From CAZFER01 sp964517495 (GTDB taxonomy: Bacteria; Hinthialibacterota; Hinthialibacteria; Hinthialibacterales; Hinthialibacteraceae): DNA of 64,000 bases. Below are positions 1 through 8,590 of this stretch, in pieces. The stretch is taken from assembly GCA_964517495.1 (NCBI GenBank), contig CAZFER010000018.1, forward strand, positions 24,593-88,592, in the 5' to 3' direction. The notes under the pieces were generated by a model. That model made no database searches and had not been told where the DNA came from. It worked only from the letters and a program-made list of their open reading frames with translations. Each line of letters opens with the position of its first letter. Position 1 is the stretch's first letter. The translations under genes and the position numbers were made by a program.

Positions 1-489
1 GAATTGGATGCGGCACAAGAGCACTTTGAATATAAAGAACGCTGTATTTTTTGCGATATGATACGCCAGGAGTTATATGACGAAGAACGGGTGGTTCATG
101 TCAACGATCGCTTTGTGACATTTTGTCCCTTCGCTTCCCGCTATCCGTTCGAAGTGCATCTTTTCCCTCGTGCACATACCGCTGATTTTTGCAATGAACC
201 TTCATCGTTGTATCCTGATTTGGCATCCATGATACGCGATACCGCTTATCGGCTCGAGCAAGCGATACCCGGATGGCGGGTGTTGATGGTGCTGCATACC
301 ATACCAACAGCACCTTCACGCCAGAATCGATATGACAATCTATCATTGGAGTATCATTGGCATATTGAATTTTTACCCCAGCCGCCCGGTTATTTGGATT
401 GGTATGCGCGAACCGGTACCTATGTGGAAGGAACCTTGCCGGAAAAAGCGGCTGGCTATCTTCGTCAAATCGAAGTTTCTAACAAATGA
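1..489 (+). CDS. Galactose-1-phosphate uridylyltransferase-like protein, C-terminal part (cut by window edge)
   Basis: The reading frame is open to the first base, so only the C-terminal half (about 160 residues) is visible. It matches the C-terminal HIT-like domain of GalT enzymes, which move UMP between UDP-glucose and galactose-1-phosphate in the Leloir pathway. Visible landmarks are a CxxC pair near visible residues 14-17, the motif HLFPRAH near residue 52, and a YHWHIEFLP block with two histidines (118 and 120) that corresponds to the metal/substrate histidines of the second GalT domain. The catalytic HPH triad would lie upstream of the window. The stop overlaps the next start (ATGA), so the gene probably leads an operon with the membrane protein and hemD. 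A related ADP-glucose phosphorylase or other GalT-fold nucleotidyltransferase cannot be excluded without the N-terminal half. Confidence 0.8.
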   Translation, partial: ELDAAQEHFEYKERCIFCDMIRQELYDEERVVHVNDRFVTFCPFASRYPFEVHLFPRAHTADFCNEPSSLYPDLASMIRDTAYRLEQAIPGWRVLMVLHTIPTAPSRQNRYDNLSLEYHWHIEFLPQPPGYLDWYARTGTYVEGTLPEKAAGYLRQIEVSNK

Positions 490-1478
490 AACGATGGTAC
501 CGCATAGGCCTGCAAATAGGGATTTTTTGTTTACTGGTTTGGGGGCTTTTTAGTTTGAGATGGCTTCCCCCGCGGGGGGCGGATGGCTGGTTTATGGAAT
601 CGCTGCTCGTTTCGCATGAGTGGCCTTGCTATTATCGTTCAATACTCACCGTTTGGATTCACAAACTCTTTTATGTGATACTTCATCCCCTTGGTTTTAA
701 TGCAAGCCAGGCGATTGCCATGAGCAGTGCCCTGGCGGGTACCGTTGCCATCCATGCCTTATGGGCCATTCGGCGCCATGCCTTGTTCCTGGCCATCAAT
801 ATTTTATCTGGATCGTTTTTGGTGTTTGCAGGCCATATTGAAAATTATGCCTGGGTCAATGCGTTTTTACTCTTAACCTTTTTATGGGGTAAATATTATA
901 TTGAAAATCAATCACCTGCTTGGGTTGTTCTTGTCTTTTTCCTGCTGGCATGGTTTTCTCATATGCTGGCGGTTTTTTATATCCCTGCGATGGTGTATCT
1001 ATTCTGGAAAAAACCTCCCACGAACTCCTTTGAGATAACATTGCCAGTAATTGTGTATGGAACCATGGTAAGTGTTTTATCCCTGACGGCGCAGATGATG
1101 GGGACGGATAACGGTTTGGAACGGTTGGTGCCCTGGTTTAAAACCTGGGCAAAGAACCATCATTTCACCTTTTTATCGTGGAAACACCTTGAGATGCTGG
1201 GCTTTTTTCATCATCGCACGGCCTTTCTTTGGATTCCCATTGAACTGCCCTTGCTCTTTTGGTTTAGGAAAAGGATCGATACGCTATATCTGAAATTCTT
1301 GTTTGTATGCGTCTGTTGTGGGCTCTTTTGGACGACGATATGGCATCCGGATTGGGGAGATAAGGATTGGGATTTATTCAGCCAATTTGGAATACCGCTT
1401 CATGTTTTACTGGGATTATTGATAACCGATTATGGTCGATTTAAAAGAACAGAGAATATTGATTGTCCGCAGCCGTGA
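486..1478 (+). CDS. Multi-span membrane protein, GT-C-like
   Basis: This is a 330-residue protein with about eight hydrophobic segments spread over its length and no signal peptide other than the first membrane span. No catalytic family could be named with certainty. The pattern GHIENYAW near residue 120 and the C-terminal block WHPDWGDKDWDLFSQFGIPL resemble a larger protein at 41409-42974, which has GNIEIYGLL and WHPDRPYAMDWDIFSGVTIP in the same relative places. The two are therefore members of one family. The topology, with conserved acidic and aromatic residues between spans, resembles GT-C glycosyltransferase-like proteins (ArnT/PMT type), but that is inference. It starts with an ATGA overlap with the GalT-like gene, and its end overlaps hemD by 47 bases, so translation is probably coupled. 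Confidence 0.75.
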   Translation: MKRWYRIGLQIGIFCLLVWGLFSLRWLPPRGADGWFMESLLVSHEWPCYYRSILTVWIHKLFYVILHPLGFNASQAIAMSSALAGTVAIHALWAIRRHALFLAINILSGSFLVFAGHIENYAWVNAFLLLTFLWGKYYIENQSPAWVVLVFFLLAWFSHMLAVFYIPAMVYLFWKKPPTNSFEITLPVIVYGTMVSVLSLTAQMMGTDNGLERLVPWFKTWAKNHHFTFLSWKHLEMLGFFHHRTAFLWIPIELPLLFWFRKRIDTLYLKFLFVCVCCGLFWTTIWHPDWGDKDWDLFSQFGIPLHVLLGLLITDYGRFKRTENIDCPQP

Positions 1479-2199
1479 TGATATCAAGGCGACGGCGGAT
1501 AAAATCCAGCGGGCAGGTGGTATTGCCGTGGCGTGTCCGGTGATTGAATTTGTGGAACCGGAGGATCATGGGCCGCTTGATGAAGCGGTTCATACCCTTG
1601 ATACAATAGACTGGGTGTTTTTTACCAGTGCCCATAGTGTCCAATTCCTTTGTCAGCGGATAAAAGCGCTTGGGTTATCAGATGATACCCTGCAAGGGTG
1701 TTCAGTTGCTGTGATAGGTCCCGCCACCTGTCGTAAAGCGGATGAATTGAATTTGACTGTCACCTTTTCGGCTGAGCGTTCCACAGCGGCTGATTTCTTC
1801 CATCAATTTGCCCAACTATATAAGGTTCAAGGCAATCGATTTTTGCTCCCCCTTTCCAACATTGCTCATCGAACTCTGCCGGATTTACTGGTAGAACATG
1901 GTGGAGATGTGACCGAAGTTACCGCTTATTGCAATGTGCCTGTCAAAACGATTGATATGAAGATAGTGGAACAATTAAAAACGGGAAAGATCGATTGGGT
2001 GTTTTTTACCAGCCCGTCGACTGTCCGGAACTTGTTGGCCTTGCTTGAAGATTACCCTTCTGCCCGTAATGGGATTCGAGCGGCATCGATTGGGCCATCC
2101 ACCAGCAAAGCGATTCAGCAAGCAGGACTTGAACCAGCCATAGAGGCGGAAAAGCATACCCTGGATGGGTTAATCGAAGCCATCGCCACTCATCAATAA
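1432..2199 (+). CDS. hemD: Uroporphyrinogen-III synthase
   Basis: A 255-residue protein of the HemD family, which cyclises hydroxymethylbilane to uroporphyrinogen III in tetrapyrrole (haem/sirohaem/B12) synthesis in the cytoplasm. The two-lobe fold shows as two similar stretches: IDWVFFTSAHSVQFL near residue 60 and IDWVFFTSPSTVRNLL near residue 185, each followed by a glycine-rich phosphate-loop-like segment (VAVIGPATCRKA and AASIGPSTSKAI). The length is normal for the family. The start codon lies 47 bases inside the preceding membrane protein gene, an unusually long overlap. A start further downstream would remove the conserved RILIVRSRDD beta strand. The 3' end overlaps the convergent LTD/CotH gene by 7 bases. 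No other haem genes are in view. Confidence 0.9.
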   Translation: MVDLKEQRILIVRSRDDIKATADKIQRAGGIAVACPVIEFVEPEDHGPLDEAVHTLDTIDWVFFTSAHSVQFLCQRIKALGLSDDTLQGCSVAVIGPATCRKADELNLTVTFSAERSTAADFFHQFAQLYKVQGNRFLLPLSNIAHRTLPDLLVEHGGDVTEVTAYCNVPVKTIDMKIVEQLKTGKIDWVFFTSPSTVRNLLALLEDYPSARNGIRAASIGPSTSKAIQQAGLEPAIEAEKHTLDGLIEAIATHQ

Positions 2200-4148
2200 A
2201 GGGACCAGTTTTCAACAGCAACTGGTGGGGGGCCAAGAAGCCGTTCGGCATAGTCCAGATAAATGGGTGTGCGTTGCTTCACAAAATCACGGGCCAGTTG
2301 AGCGGCGTTTTCCCAATCGGCAGGGGTTTTATCTCTGCCCCACTTTTGTGCTTCGGCGGGGATCGCATCACGCACTTCATCCAGACGCTGGTTTAGTCGA
2401 TCCAATATATGTTCTTCACTTAATGATCCGGCGAGGTAGCCTTTAAGCTGGCGCCAGAAATAATCTCGATAATCTTTATTTTCAATAAGTTTATCAAACA
2501 ACCGCCCAATGGTGTGTCCCGTATCAGTGGCGTTATTGAAGGTGTTTTGATTGATTTGATAACCTTGAATACCAGAACCAAATGAATATTCAACATCCCA
2601 TAAGTAAAAGGTCCATTTGGCTCCCGGGATTTTTTCCCGCGCTGCATACCAGTTGTGCCGCGGCCAATCGTAGTTTTGTACCCATGTGCTGATGATGATA
2701 TAGGAAGTAAAATTTTCGAGATCGACCATTGCTTGAATTTCTTCATAGTCAGCCTGGTTGGCAAAATCGCGGGTTTCCCGGAGAAAGCGATTGAGGTCAC
2801 CCCAGGCTTGTGCATCACCATCACGCACGTCGTTATCAACGATGACGTCATATAACTCTCCCCCCAGGTGTTGGCGATAAAAATCCTCCTCGGTCCGTTC
2901 AGTAATGTTATATAAGCCCCAATATTCGCCGTTGAGGTAGAGTTCAACAAAGATGCCATCAGCCGCTAATTGCCCCATATCCAAGTGTAGGTCTCTGCAC
3001 ACTTGATCGCTGACATAGGTCGCTGTTACGCGCTGCATTTCCCGATCATACCCCCAACTATCATTAAAACCACCTCGTATAACCAGTTGATTGTGACGGT
3101 TGACCGGATTGCCAGGAAATAATTGATATTCCAGACGGGTTGGACCATATTCAGAGCGGAAATAAAGCCGAAAGGATTTTTTGGGTGACCGTGCCCGTGA
3201 TGCGCCACCGTGGATGCGAATGCCACAATCGGCTTGAAAGCCCTGGTTTCCTGCCATATCAATGAGTTCAGTTGAACATGGACGTTCCCATTCGTAACCA
3301 TGTTTCTCAGGATTTTTATAGATCCCCGTTCGGCTATCAAACAGATGATCAGGATCAGTCACCACCGAGAGAATGGGAAATACCATCTTTCCAATATATA
3401 GAAATGTACTTGATACTACTGGACTGGGGAAAAAGCCATCTCGAAATGAACGAGCGCGGACCGGCGTGGTTTGATTCAAGGTAATAGGTGATGAATAAAT
3501 AGGGCTGTTTTCACCCGGAACCGATCCATCAAGTGTATAACGGATAATGGCATCTTCGGTATCATTGGTAATGGCCAATAGAATGGGATCAGAATAAACG
3601 CCGGCAGGTTGGGAAAAGTGGGGGACTTTGGCAAAACCTGGCCGGCCAGAATCGTTGTTTTCTTCACCAGGTGTAGGATCAGAATAAAAAAGCCATTGGT
3701 TTGGATTATCTGAATTCCGTCCATAGGAAATATCATCATATTGGTGAGGAAATTGAATGGAATCCGCAGGGGAGCGATCCGGATTAAATAGACCAAGGAA
3801 TTCACCATCCCGATCCAGCCGAAAGTTGGTGTGATAGTTATTGGGATCAAGCAGATCATAGCCGGTCGCATAAACGAGCAGGTAACTATCAGGTGACATT
3901 TTGATATAAGGCAGGTTCCACTTACCAGGTGCAAGGGAATCATCGGAGAGGGTATAACCTGCTAAATCAACTGCCCGTGGGCCGGGATTATATAGTTCGA
4001 TCCATTCCAGTGGTGTGCCCTGTGAATCTTCATTGGAGGTGGCGGTTAAAAACTCACTGATAACCACATTTGCTTGAATTGGCAAACAAAAAAGGGCACA
4101 ACAAGCCAGCAAAATCATCGATTGGATTAGTGTGTGCGTATTGAACAT
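2193..4148 (-). CDS. Secreted LTD / CotH-kinase family protein
   Basis: A 651-residue exported protein. Residues 1-26 form a Sec signal peptide (hydrophobic core MILLACCALFCL, cleavage after IQA). Residues about 27-165 look like a lamin-tail domain (NVVISEFLTA, EWIELYNPG, VDLAGYTLSDD). Residues about 185-250 resemble the chitobiase/beta-hexosaminidase C-terminal-type domain (IRYTLDGSVPGENSPIYSSP). The rest matches the CotH kinase-like family: GIRIHGGASRARSPKKSF, LNGEYWGLYNITERTEEDF and WTFYLWDVEYSFGSG. CotH proteins are atypical protein kinases first known from spore coats. In non-sporulating environmental bacteria such LTD-CotH fusions are common and of unknown role. It is transcribed alone, convergent with hemD, with no obvious partner. 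Confidence 0.85.
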   Translation of the reverse strand: MFNTHTLIQSMILLACCALFCLPIQANVVISEFLTATSNEDSQGTPLEWIELYNPGPRAVDLAGYTLSDDSLAPGKWNLPYIKMSPDSYLLVYATGYDLLDPNNYHTNFRLDRDGEFLGLFNPDRSPADSIQFPHQYDDISYGRNSDNPNQWLFYSDPTPGEENNDSGRPGFAKVPHFSQPAGVYSDPILLAITNDTEDAIIRYTLDGSVPGENSPIYSSPITLNQTTPVRARSFRDGFFPSPVVSSTFLYIGKMVFPILSVVTDPDHLFDSRTGIYKNPEKHGYEWERPCSTELIDMAGNQGFQADCGIRIHGGASRARSPKKSFRLYFRSEYGPTRLEYQLFPGNPVNRHNQLVIRGGFNDSWGYDREMQRVTATYVSDQVCRDLHLDMGQLAADGIFVELYLNGEYWGLYNITERTEEDFYRQHLGGELYDVIVDNDVRDGDAQAWGDLNRFLRETRDFANQADYEEIQAMVDLENFTSYIIISTWVQNYDWPRHNWYAAREKIPGAKWTFYLWDVEYSFGSGIQGYQINQNTFNNATDTGHTIGRLFDKLIENKDYRDYFWRQLKGYLAGSLSEEHILDRLNQRLDEVRDAIPAEAQKWGRDKTPADWENAAQLARDFVKQRTPIYLDYAERLLGPPPVAVENWSLY

Positions 4149-4229
4149 GAATTTACACAGTTATCCCTACTAGTCTTGAATAAAGTCTCTAACACAATTT
4201 TAACATTATCACTTTTTGGGGGTTTTGTC

Positions 4230-4340
4230 ATGAAGAATTCATCTGATCGATCTACATTTGAAATGTTAAGGGAGTATTGTAGACATTTAGGATTGCGGTC
4301 ATTCGATGAAGATTTTTTTTCTGCCGCAAACAAACAATAA
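4230..4340 (+). CDS. Possible small protein, 36 aa
   Basis: A short open frame starts at an ATG about 10 bases after a GGGGG tract that could act as a weak ribosome binding site. It encodes a 36-residue, charged peptide without membrane segment (starts MKNSSDRSTFEML, ends SAANKQ). I recognise no family. It lies between the start of the divergent LTD/CotH gene and the SRPBCC gene. The remainder of this gap (about 4341-4509) shows only short imperfect inverted repeats and no gene that I can support. The call rests on the start context alone. Confidence 0.2.
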   Translation: MKNSSDRSTFEMLREYCRHLGLRSFDEDFFSAANKQ

Positions 4341-4509
4341 AACTGTTTTTATCGAAAAAGAGGGGCCATGCGCAGCTGGCCTTAAAGAATATACGCTTGA
4401 AGAATCTAGAAGCCATTATTAATCAAGGGCATTCATAAAAAATGAAATGTTTATCCCTGTCAAGCCAAACATTACGACAGGTTGCGTGAATATCCATGAA
4501 GAAAGGTTT

Positions 4510-4974
4510 TTAGCCTTCATCCCTTTTATGCGCAGGCCCTTTTTCGGCTACATCTTTTAATTTTGTGATCTGTTTCCGGATAATTCGCCGGCTAAGCCAC
4601 CAGAACAAAACCCCCATAATGCGTGAAAAAATCGTGTGGAAGTGCAAATCGGCGGTATAATCGAGCCGGGTATTTCCATTGCGGGGTGTAAGGCGATAAT
4701 CGACATTGACAGAAAAATCCTTATCCCAAAGTTTAACACCCAATTGCCGGGGTTTATCATAGGCGGTTACTACGCCTTCATAGGTTACAATGCGCCGGCC
4801 TTCTTTAATTTTTTGTTTAAATGTTGCGCCAACCGGATTTTCATGGTTGACTGCAGAGGTGTATTCTGTCTCTTCGAGCTCTTCGATCCAGTTTTTTACG
4901 CTTTCATCGTTATCCAGCCATGCAAATACATCTTCAATTGGTGCTTTAATATCGATCTGATATTTAAAGATCAT
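4510..4974 (-). CDS. SRPBCC (START-like) family protein
   Basis: A protein of about 154 residues of the Bet v1/START-like SRPBCC superfamily, whose members bind hydrophobic ligands in a deep cavity. The opening FKYQIDIKAPIEDVFAWLDN is the typical first strand and helix, followed by GATFKQKI and the strand VDYRLTPRNGNTRLDY. The C-terminus has a hydrophobic-basic stretch (IMGVLFWWLSRRIIRKQ), possibly the closing helix or a membrane-associated segment. I chose the internal ATG at 4974 because AGGAGG lies about 10 bases upstream. Longer starts would overlap the uracil-DNA glycosylase gene. It follows that gene by 14 bases on the same strand, so the two are probably co-transcribed. The ligand cannot be predicted. 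Confidence 0.8.
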   Translation of the reverse strand: MIFKYQIDIKAPIEDVFAWLDNDESVKNWIEELEETEYTSAVNHENPVGATFKQKIKEGRRIVTYEGVVTAYDKPRQLGVKLWDKDFSVNVDYRLTPRNGNTRLDYTADLHFHTIFSRIMGVLFWWLSRRIIRKQITKLKDVAEKGPAHKRDEG

Positions 4975-4988
4975 TCTCCATATTCCTC

Positions 4989-5678
4989 CTACTTCGGCAC
5001 ATTTAATCCCAATTCGGCCATGACTTTCTTTAAATCCTCCCATGCTTTCCGTTTTTCTTGGGGTGAGCGAAGTAGGTAGGATGGATGGAAAGTGGGCATT
5101 AATTTAATTCCTTTATATTCAAACCATTGGCCACGAAGGCGTGAAATTGGTGTGGTGGTTTGCAATAAACTCTGGGCTGCAAATTTGCCCAGCGCAATAA
5201 TCACTTTGGGTTGGATGATATCCAATTGCTGGTGTAGAAAGGGTTCGCAGGTAGCCACTTCATCCAATTCTGGATTCCGGTTCTCGGGTGGCCGGCATTT
5301 CACGACGTTGCAGATAAAAACATCGCTGCGTTTTAATTCCATTCCGCTTTCGATCATCTTGGTTAATAGCTGGCCGGCCCGGCCCACAAACGGAATTCCC
5401 TGCCGGTCTTCATCCTGGCCTGGACCTTCGCCTACGAAAACCAGCTCCGCATCAGCGTTTCCCGCACCAAAAACTAAATTTGTACGTCCTTGGCATAACT
5501 TGCAGCGCTGGCAATCCTGTAATGAGGCTTCCAACTCAGCCAGGCGTTCTTTTTTGGGTTTGGGCTGAAGTTGTTTTAGCGCATCGGGTGAAATATACAG
5601 TTGTTTCAATCCCAGTGCCTTATATTGCTTCAACAAATTAAAGGCTATGATTTTTGGATTCTGACTGGTTTCGTTCAT
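4989..5678 (-). CDS. Family-4 uracil-DNA glycosylase (Fe-S type)
   Basis: A 229-residue enzyme that removes uracil from DNA as the first step of base excision repair. It belongs to the family-4 (UdgA-type) glycosylases carrying a 4Fe-4S cluster. The cluster cysteines are seen as CQRC at residues 56-59, C128 in VVKCRPPENRNP and C144 in VATCEPF. The uracil-binding/catalytic segment is VGEGPGQDEDRQGIPFVG near residues 82-99, and the second active-site motif is FHPSYLLRSP near residue 198. The N-terminal 50 residues are a variable extension typical of this family. It is the first gene of a likely two-gene unit with the SRPBCC protein. The 5' flank carries an intergenic hairpin repeat. Confidence 0.93.
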   Translation of the reverse strand: MNETSQNPKIIAFNLLKQYKALGLKQLYISPDALKQLQPKPKKERLAELEASLQDCQRCKLCQGRTNLVFGAGNADAELVFVGEGPGQDEDRQGIPFVGRAGQLLTKMIESGMELKRSDVFICNVVKCRPPENRNPELDEVATCEPFLHQQLDIIQPKVIIALGKFAAQSLLQTTTPISRLRGQWFEYKGIKLMPTFHPSYLLRSPQEKRKAWEDLKKVMAELGLNVPK

Positions 5679-5780
5679 ATCTTTGTTTAAATTCTTTAAT
5701 TAGCTCGTCTTAAATTTATTATATATACTAAAAATTAGAGAGACATCGGCCCCTCGGAAGAGATTGCCTTAAAACACATT

Positions 5781-5847
5781 GTGGTGGTAATCAAACCACA
5801 GCATTAGGCGAACAAAAAGGTTCGCCCCAATGTCATTAAGTTAAGAT
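5781..5847. repeat. Intergenic hairpin repeat (GGCGAAC / GTTCGCC family)
   Basis: The stem GGCGAAC (5807-5813), loop AAAAAG and stem GTTCGCC (5820-5826) are followed by CAATGTCATTAAGTTAAGAT (5828-5847). The latter recurs with one base change at 55201-55220, and the GGCGAAC/GTTCGCC stem recurs at 61089-61108. A further inverted pair (GTGGT ... ACCAC) lies just upstream, at about 5781-5799. This marks the site as one copy of a mosaic interspersed repeat rather than a unique terminator. The rest of the gap 5679-5952 is AT-rich without a gene. Confidence 0.75.
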
Positions 5848-5952
5848 TTCCACCCTGGATTAAATCGAATATGGTGAAGCTCTCTTTGAACCAGTTGTAT
5901 ACTCCACTAATGAAAATTTATCGATAGAGTACTAAAGCATATCAAGAAGCCA

Positions 5953-7209
5953 TCAGGCTTGCAAGATAAAGATTTCACGCTGTACCACTTGATTGGGGCG
6001 GGCATAGATTAAGGTCTTTCTACTGTTTGTTGGTGTAAAGCCAGACATTGCATCCAATAGGGTGTATCCCATTAACTTGATATCGGGCATGATAGGAAGG
6101 CTTTCAGGATTATTTTTATCGGCCAAACGAAAGCGGGGAACGATAAATACCACCCCTGCGCCTGGTTTGACTACGGAGCGGATTTCACCCAAGACTCGGA
6201 CATACAAGTCAGTCAATTCACTTGACACTTTTTTGAAACGTTGATGTGTTATTGGTTTACTGATGGGTGGGCCCAGGTAGGGTTCAGTTACACAGGCGTC
6301 GAAGTAAAGTGGTGAAAAATGAGTGTGTAACTGGCGGGCATCCCCTTGCAGCACCTGGATTTCATTGAGTGAGTTTTGATGTTTGGATTGCAGCCACTGC
6401 CAATTTTCTTTACATGATTGAATGTTTTTCTGTTGATTGTCCAAGCCGGTTGCCTTGAAGCCCATCAAACATGCTTCTGTAATTAATCCTCCATTCCCAC
6501 AAAATGGATCAAGAATGGTTTTGGTTTCTGATGTGCTGGCTAGATTGATGAGCATACGCGCCAGTTTGGGGGGCAACATGCCTTGTTTGGCATCCCGCCG
6601 TGGCCGGCCATAATCCCGTTGGGAATAGGTTTCATAAGGTTGAAGCCAGCGGGTGATGGTAATGGTTACGTTATTGCCGTTTTTGCAAAGAACACATTCC
6701 AAACCCTTTGATAGGAGATTGTTCTTATCAACCTGGGCGCTGTTAAGTTCCAAGGGGCCATGTTTGGTGTCTGGCAATACAAAACGGGATGAGATCCCCA
6801 ATTCTTTCAGTTGGTCTTTTAATACAGAAGCTATTTCATGCAGCCAGCCTTGTTGTTTTTGCTTCCCACCAAGAACGCTCCAATCGCCCAAAAGTGATAA
6901 ACCAAACATGGGCCGCTCTGCTTTTTCACACATCCGGTCAATAATTTTGGCATCCTTGAGCAGTGAAATGATCCCCGCGGGTGAATAATCCTTGATGTCA
7001 GGGCGTTGGATAAGAACCTCACATGCGCGGATCGTGCCTCCCAACTGTTGGCAAAAATGGGGGATATCCTCGGCTTGCATCTCAAGCCAGGCGGCCTGAT
7101 CATCATGCCTTAAAATGTTGACAGGATGCGTGCTTCGATGGGAGAGACTTACAATCTCAGCAAACGAAAGTTCCGGACAATGACCGAGTTGAAATAGGAA
7201 AGTGGACAT
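5953..7209 (-). CDS. TRM11-like SAM-dependent RNA methyltransferase
   Basis: A 418-residue protein resembling TRM11/TrmG10-type tRNA guanine-N2 methyltransferases. The N-terminal half (about residues 1-200) is a poorly conserved RNA-binding region. The C-terminal half is a Rossmann methyltransferase: motif I is ILDPFCGNGGLITEA near residue 225, the acidic ribose-binding strand is ATGLDNQQ, and the motif IV position reads CVTEPYLGPP instead of the usual DPPY. This EPY variant is seen in some bacterial members of the family, so it is probably still active. The likely product is a methylated guanine in tRNA, but the target position is not determinable here. It lies 32 bases downstream of the DUF1828-type gene on the same strand and may share its transcript. 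Confidence 0.8.
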   Translation of the reverse strand: MSTFLFQLGHCPELSFAEIVSLSHRSTHPVNILRHDDQAAWLEMQAEDIPHFCQQLGGTIRACEVLIQRPDIKDYSPAGIISLLKDAKIIDRMCEKAERPMFGLSLLGDWSVLGGKQKQQGWLHEIASVLKDQLKELGISSRFVLPDTKHGPLELNSAQVDKNNLLSKGLECVLCKNGNNVTITITRWLQPYETYSQRDYGRPRRDAKQGMLPPKLARMLINLASTSETKTILDPFCGNGGLITEACLMGFKATGLDNQQKNIQSCKENWQWLQSKHQNSLNEIQVLQGDARQLHTHFSPLYFDACVTEPYLGPPISKPITHQRFKKVSSELTDLYVRVLGEIRSVVKPGAGVVFIVPRFRLADKNNPESLPIMPDIKLMGYTLLDAMSGFTPTNSRKTLIYARPNQVVQREIFILQA

Positions 7210-7241
7210 ATAAATAAAACAAATAGTGATTTTAGAGAGAA

Positions 7242-8006
7242 TCAGTCGAGCAATTCTCTTTCGAGATACAATTCAGCATAATTTATAAAATCGTTTAAAG
7301 AGGGGAACTCTTTATCTGCCACAGCCATTAATCGAGCTTGATCTTTTTTTCCCAACGTTTCCAAATTATCCAGAACAATGAGACTTCGGAATTTCATTTT
7401 GTCCAATAGGAATTTTTGACATGTTACTGTTGCTAATCTGGCTTTGGATACACTGTTCACACCCCAAAGGAAGATTGGTTTTTGAGTATTATTGAAACAA
7501 TAATCCACTTCATATTCTTCATGATTCGGAATTGGACAATACGATTTTTGAGGCTGAAATTTAATCAATTTGGTTTCGATGAAATCAGTTAAGTGTTCCA
7601 AAAATAAAGAGTGTAATACTTCGCGTTTGAAATATTGCATGCTCGTTATTTTTAAGGATGTTTGGATTAACTGTAAAATAGCGGCATAAAGGTTATCTTT
7701 CGGGCAATCTATATACAAGTTTCCATTGGATTCATTGACATAATTTTCAGATAAAATTCGTTTAAATATCCTCTCTTTATTGGGTGTATCTATTGAATAT
7801 TGATAGGATAAACGCATAAGTGTCATGCCATGATCACATATACGGTAAAGTCCATTTTCTTCTGGTTGTTTTTCTAAAAATATATCGACCATATCACCAT
7901 CTTCATGGTAAAAAGGAAGAATTAATTGAGTTGTACCAGTGCTTTTTTCACGGAACTTAATTTGATCATCAAATTGTTGTTTTAATAATTCTTTATAAGT
8001 CATCAT
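7242..8006 (-). CDS. DUF1828/DUF1829-type protein
   Basis: A 254-residue protein. The N-terminal part (about 1-110) looks like the DUF1828 domain: DGDMVDIFLEKQPEENGLYR followed by ICDHGMTLMRL. The C-terminal part (about 130-250) has the DUF1829-like pattern YCPIPNHEEYEVDYCF, WGVNSVSKARLA and LIVLDNLETLGKKDQARL. The alternating conserved acidic residues and lysine in the C-terminal strand set recall a nuclease-like alpha/beta core, but this is inference. It overlaps the upstream gene (7993-8502) by 14 bases, so the pair is translationally linked. Base composition is visibly AT-richer than the flanks, which fits lateral transfer. DUF1828 proteins are often found in accessory regions. The role is unknown. 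Confidence 0.65.
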   Translation of the reverse strand: MMTYKELLKQQFDDQIKFREKSTGTTQLILPFYHEDGDMVDIFLEKQPEENGLYRICDHGMTLMRLSYQYSIDTPNKERIFKRILSENYVNESNGNLYIDCPKDNLYAAILQLIQTSLKITSMQYFKREVLHSLFLEHLTDFIETKLIKFQPQKSYCPIPNHEEYEVDYCFNNTQKPIFLWGVNSVSKARLATVTCQKFLLDKMKFRSLIVLDNLETLGKKDQARLMAVADKEFPSLNDFINYAELYLERELLD

Positions 8007-8502
8007 CTTCCATCAAATCAAAAAGAGTGTTGTCGGCAATAATATTTTCCCAATTCAATAAATGAATTCGTTTACAAAAATATGGGAACGCTTGTTCATA
8101 AGTTCTATAGTGGCTGACAATTTCAGCATTACCTAATGGATTTCTTTCTTCATTCAAGCGTATTGCATCTATGATATGAACGTGACAATGAAAATGAGGA
8201 TGTGTCGATTGAGTTCGATTGAAATCACCATGAGGTCCATTACATCGAAGAAGATGAATTTCTTTTTTTCCGTCATAAGGATGAAAGATCAGACCGATGG
8301 AGAAATTTTCAATGAATTTTATGTTTTTCCTCATAAAAACTGTGAATAACAAATCCTTATCCTTGTTACGAACAATCATCTCATTTTTCAAATGCCCACG
8401 ATCTTCCTGCCATTCTTTCTTTGGTTTTTTACTAATAATTTTGGGTACTGTTATTAATGCTTCCAGTTCCTTTTGAGTATACTCCTTCACGATCGTTCTC
8501 AA
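7993..8502 (-). CDS. Histidine-rich small protein paired with DUF1828 gene (DUF6978-like?)
   Basis: A 169-residue protein I cannot place securely. It resembles DUF6978-type proteins. It has a basic N-terminal region (PKIISKKPKKEW), a beta-rich middle (LLFTVFMRKNIKFIENF), and a striking histidine cluster HPHFHCHVHIID near residues 105-115 followed by SHYRTYEQAFPYFCKRIHL. The His cluster could bind a metal. The C-terminus is acidic (LFDLMEDDDL). The start is uncertain: a TTG at 8502 gives the longest form, with a GTG at 8490 as an alternative, and neither has a strong Shine-Dalgarno. It overlaps the DUF1828-type gene by 14 bases. The geometry of a small gene overlapping a larger one in AT-rich DNA resembles toxin-antitoxin or defence modules, but nothing proves that. 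Confidence 0.5.
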   Translation of the reverse strand: MRTIVKEYTQKELEALITVPKIISKKPKKEWQEDRGHLKNEMIVRNKDKDLLFTVFMRKNIKFIENFSIGLIFHPYDGKKEIHLLRCNGPHGDFNRTQSTHPHFHCHVHIIDAIRLNEERNPLGNAEIVSHYRTYEQAFPYFCKRIHLLNWENIIADNTLFDLMEDDDL

Positions 8503-8590
8503 TTTAAATGAATGGTTTTGTACTTATTGATAAATTATAGAAGAATCTTATTGAAAAAGAGAATAGTAAAAGGCTCTTTTGTAACAGTTT

